A stretch of 64,000 bases of DNA, taken from NCBI RefSeq assembly GCF_009467825.1, contig NZ_WIOK01000010.1, positions 1 through 64,000 on the forward strand, given 5' to 3'. The stretch is from Cyclobacterium xiamenense. GTDB lineage: Bacteria; Bacteroidota; Bacteroidia; Cytophagales; Cyclobacteriaceae. The notes beneath the pieces were generated by a model. That model was given only the letters and a program-made list of their open reading frames with translations, did not search any database and was not told where the DNA came from. Numbering within the stretch: the first letter of the stretch is position 1; every line of letters begins with the position of its first letter. Positions 62,874 to 64,000 of the stretch are shown one piece after another. The position numbers and the translations under genes are program-made.

Positions 62874-64000
62874 TTACCTCGCCGAGGCACCCGTGATGGT
62901 CTGCCCAAAAAATACGGCGTTGAGAAAAAGTTTATTGGTTCCAAACCAAAAGGCCCGAAAATTTGGATTGTCAACAAATCCAATAATTCGTCCCTGTCCT
63001 TTGGCGGAAACCTGTATTACGCTTTTTTTCTTCATCAGTTCCAGGTTTTCTGGATGTATGTATCCGCTTGCCAGCGGATCATCCGTATACATCAAGGGAT
63101 TGGCATAGGGGTTATCCGACGGTTTTAGAAATTGATTGCCCGATTTAAAAACACGCAGGTCACCCGAAAGGTATCCGTATCCAAGTGGGTGGGTGGTATC
63201 CAGATTGGTGTTAAAAATTGCTCCCCCAGTCACTCTGGCCCCCCGGTCGTTTGTCAGGGCTGCGTAAGGTTTTTGAGTCGACTCCGTCGTCTTTTCTGGT
63301 GTCAGGAACGAAAAGGCAGCCAGTTCATTGCCGGCCAGCCAGTTTAGGGCAGTCCCACGGGCGATGAGGGTTCCTCCGTTTTCCAGCCATTCGTTTAGTT
63401 TTCTGACACCGGTTTTTCCAACACGGGAATAATTACCAGTTGGCATGATCAGAACGGAATACCTGTTGAGATTTGCTGAGGATAGGCTGCTTGCCGACAT
63501 CAACGTGATCGGTATTTCCATTCGCTGGTCAAATAGGTGCCAAATTTCCCCTGCGTCTGCACTCCCAACCCCCTCGTCAACCAGCAAAGCGATGGACGGC
63601 TGCTTAAGTACATCGATACTTGGCGAGCCCAGGTTAATGCCGGAGGTATAACCGGTAGATAAGGCATGAATGCTGATCCCATTGGCAGAGGCTATCTCTT
63701 GTAAGTCTTCGTAAAACGCCTCATCGGAGGCGGTTGAATTGCCTTTCTCCACCAGAATGGTGCCCCGGTTGAATAGTTTGCCAAGTTGGTTTTGGAACGT
63801 TTTGTGGGTAACACGTACCTGGTATCCTTTTTCCATTAATTGGTACGTGGCTTTCGGTGCATAATAATCCTGCCATTCAAAGGCGTAGCTATACGCACCG
63901 GCCGCACCCAGTACTTTTCCCGGCTGGAAGGTCAAGCCCTCGCTTACATCCTCTACTTTTGCGAGATTTAGTATCCGACTGCTGAGCGCCATGTAGTCCA
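62874..64000 (-). CDS. C-terminal part of an M14-type zinc carboxypeptidase-like protein (partial)
   Basis: The frame stays open through the right edge (the residues before the ATG at 63992 still read as coding), so this is the C-terminal ~375 residues of a longer protein. The sequence resembles the C-terminal region of Bacteroidota M14 carboxypeptidases of ~850 aa, with a class-I-glutamine-amidotransferase-like domain: ALLVDEGVGSADAGEIWHLF, YSVLIMPTGNYSRVGKTGVR and LNEWLENGGTLIARGTAL, then a final RIIGFVDNPNFRAFWFGTNK. The catalytic zinc motifs would be outside the window, so activity cannot be judged. Confidence 0.75.
   Translation of the reverse strand, partial: DYMALSSRILNLAKVEDVSEGLTFQPGKVLGAAGAYSYAFEWQDYYAPKATYQLMEKGYQVRVTHKTFQNQLGKLFNRGTILVEKGNSTASDEAFYEDLQEIASANGISIHALSTGYTSGINLGSPSIDVLKQPSIALLVDEGVGSADAGEIWHLFDQRMEIPITLMSASSLSSANLNRYSVLIMPTGNYSRVGKTGVRKLNEWLENGGTLIARGTALNWLAGNELAAFSFLTPEKTTESTQKPYAALTNDRGARVTGGAIFNTNLDTTHPLGYGYLSGDLRVFKSGNQFLKPSDNPYANPLMYTDDPLASGYIHPENLELMKKKSVIQVSAKGQGRIIGFVDNPNFRAFWFGTNKLFLNAVFFGQTITGASAR

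Noticed and set aside
62874-63992. Treating the ATG at 63992 as the true start of the M14-like gene
   Set aside because: The frame stays open to the window edge and the product matches only the C-terminal part of a longer family, so it is partial.

Overview
The window reads as a chromosomal segment of a Bacteroidota (Bacteroidetes) bacterium, probably from the Cytophagia/Saprospiria side of the phylum. The evidence is a SusC/SusD outer-membrane pair, many lipoproteins, TAnnTTTG-type -7 promoter boxes, a NusA of the short form without the C-terminal repeats, a CrtZ/CruF-like carotenoid pair, a DUF4286 gene and few Shine-Dalgarno sites. No rRNA, tRNA, CRISPR array, prophage or intact insertion sequence was seen.

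Region by region. 1-0.65 kb: a terminator, then non-coding DNA bounded by a 12-bp inverted repeat and holding a C-rich/G-rich palindrome. 0.65-4.0 kb: Hsp20 and a dctPQM TRAP transporter with ATGA overlaps. 4.1-9.4 kb: one 1756-residue secreted surface protein with three lamin-tail domains. 9.5-13.6 kb: asd, a THUMP-like methyltransferase, an ~800-bp gap, a Tat-exported sugar isomerase-like protein and a small membrane protein. 13.7-18.4 kb: the core operon rimP-nusA-infB. 18.6-24.9 kb: cysS, an M28 peptidase/cyclase, galK, a sialate O-acetylesterase and phnW. 25.0-27.9 kb: a Cys-cluster protein and the ergothioneine genes egtB-egtD.

28.0-59.3 kb is the distinctive part: an accessory catabolic island built from repeated modules. 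It has four secreted COG3964-type amidohydrolases/deacetylases, two Tat-exported SelA-like PLP enzymes, three exported RidA (enamine/imine deaminase) proteins, two sorbosone-dehydrogenase/cytochrome c fusions, two tandem BASS transporters, an Nramp-like carrier lacking the canonical metal motifs, SusC/SusD, a CRTAC1-like FG-GAP/ASPIC-UnbV lipoprotein, an SMP-30-like lipoprotein and a histidine kinase with a response regulator. My inference is a pathway outside the cytoplasm: uptake through SusCD, deacylation by the amidohydrolases, beta-elimination or ammonia release by the PLP enzyme, imine hydrolysis by exported RidA, and import of the resulting 2-oxo or organic acids by the BASS or Nramp-like carriers. 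Oxidation of sugar-like parts by the cytochrome-linked dehydrogenases may run alongside. The substrate is unknown.

59.7-64.0 kb: a light/B12-type MerR regulator (CarH/LitR class) translationally coupled to crtZ and next to a CruF-like carotenoid gene, then DUF4286, an unrecognised protein, and the C-terminal part of an M14-type carboxypeptidase running off the right edge.
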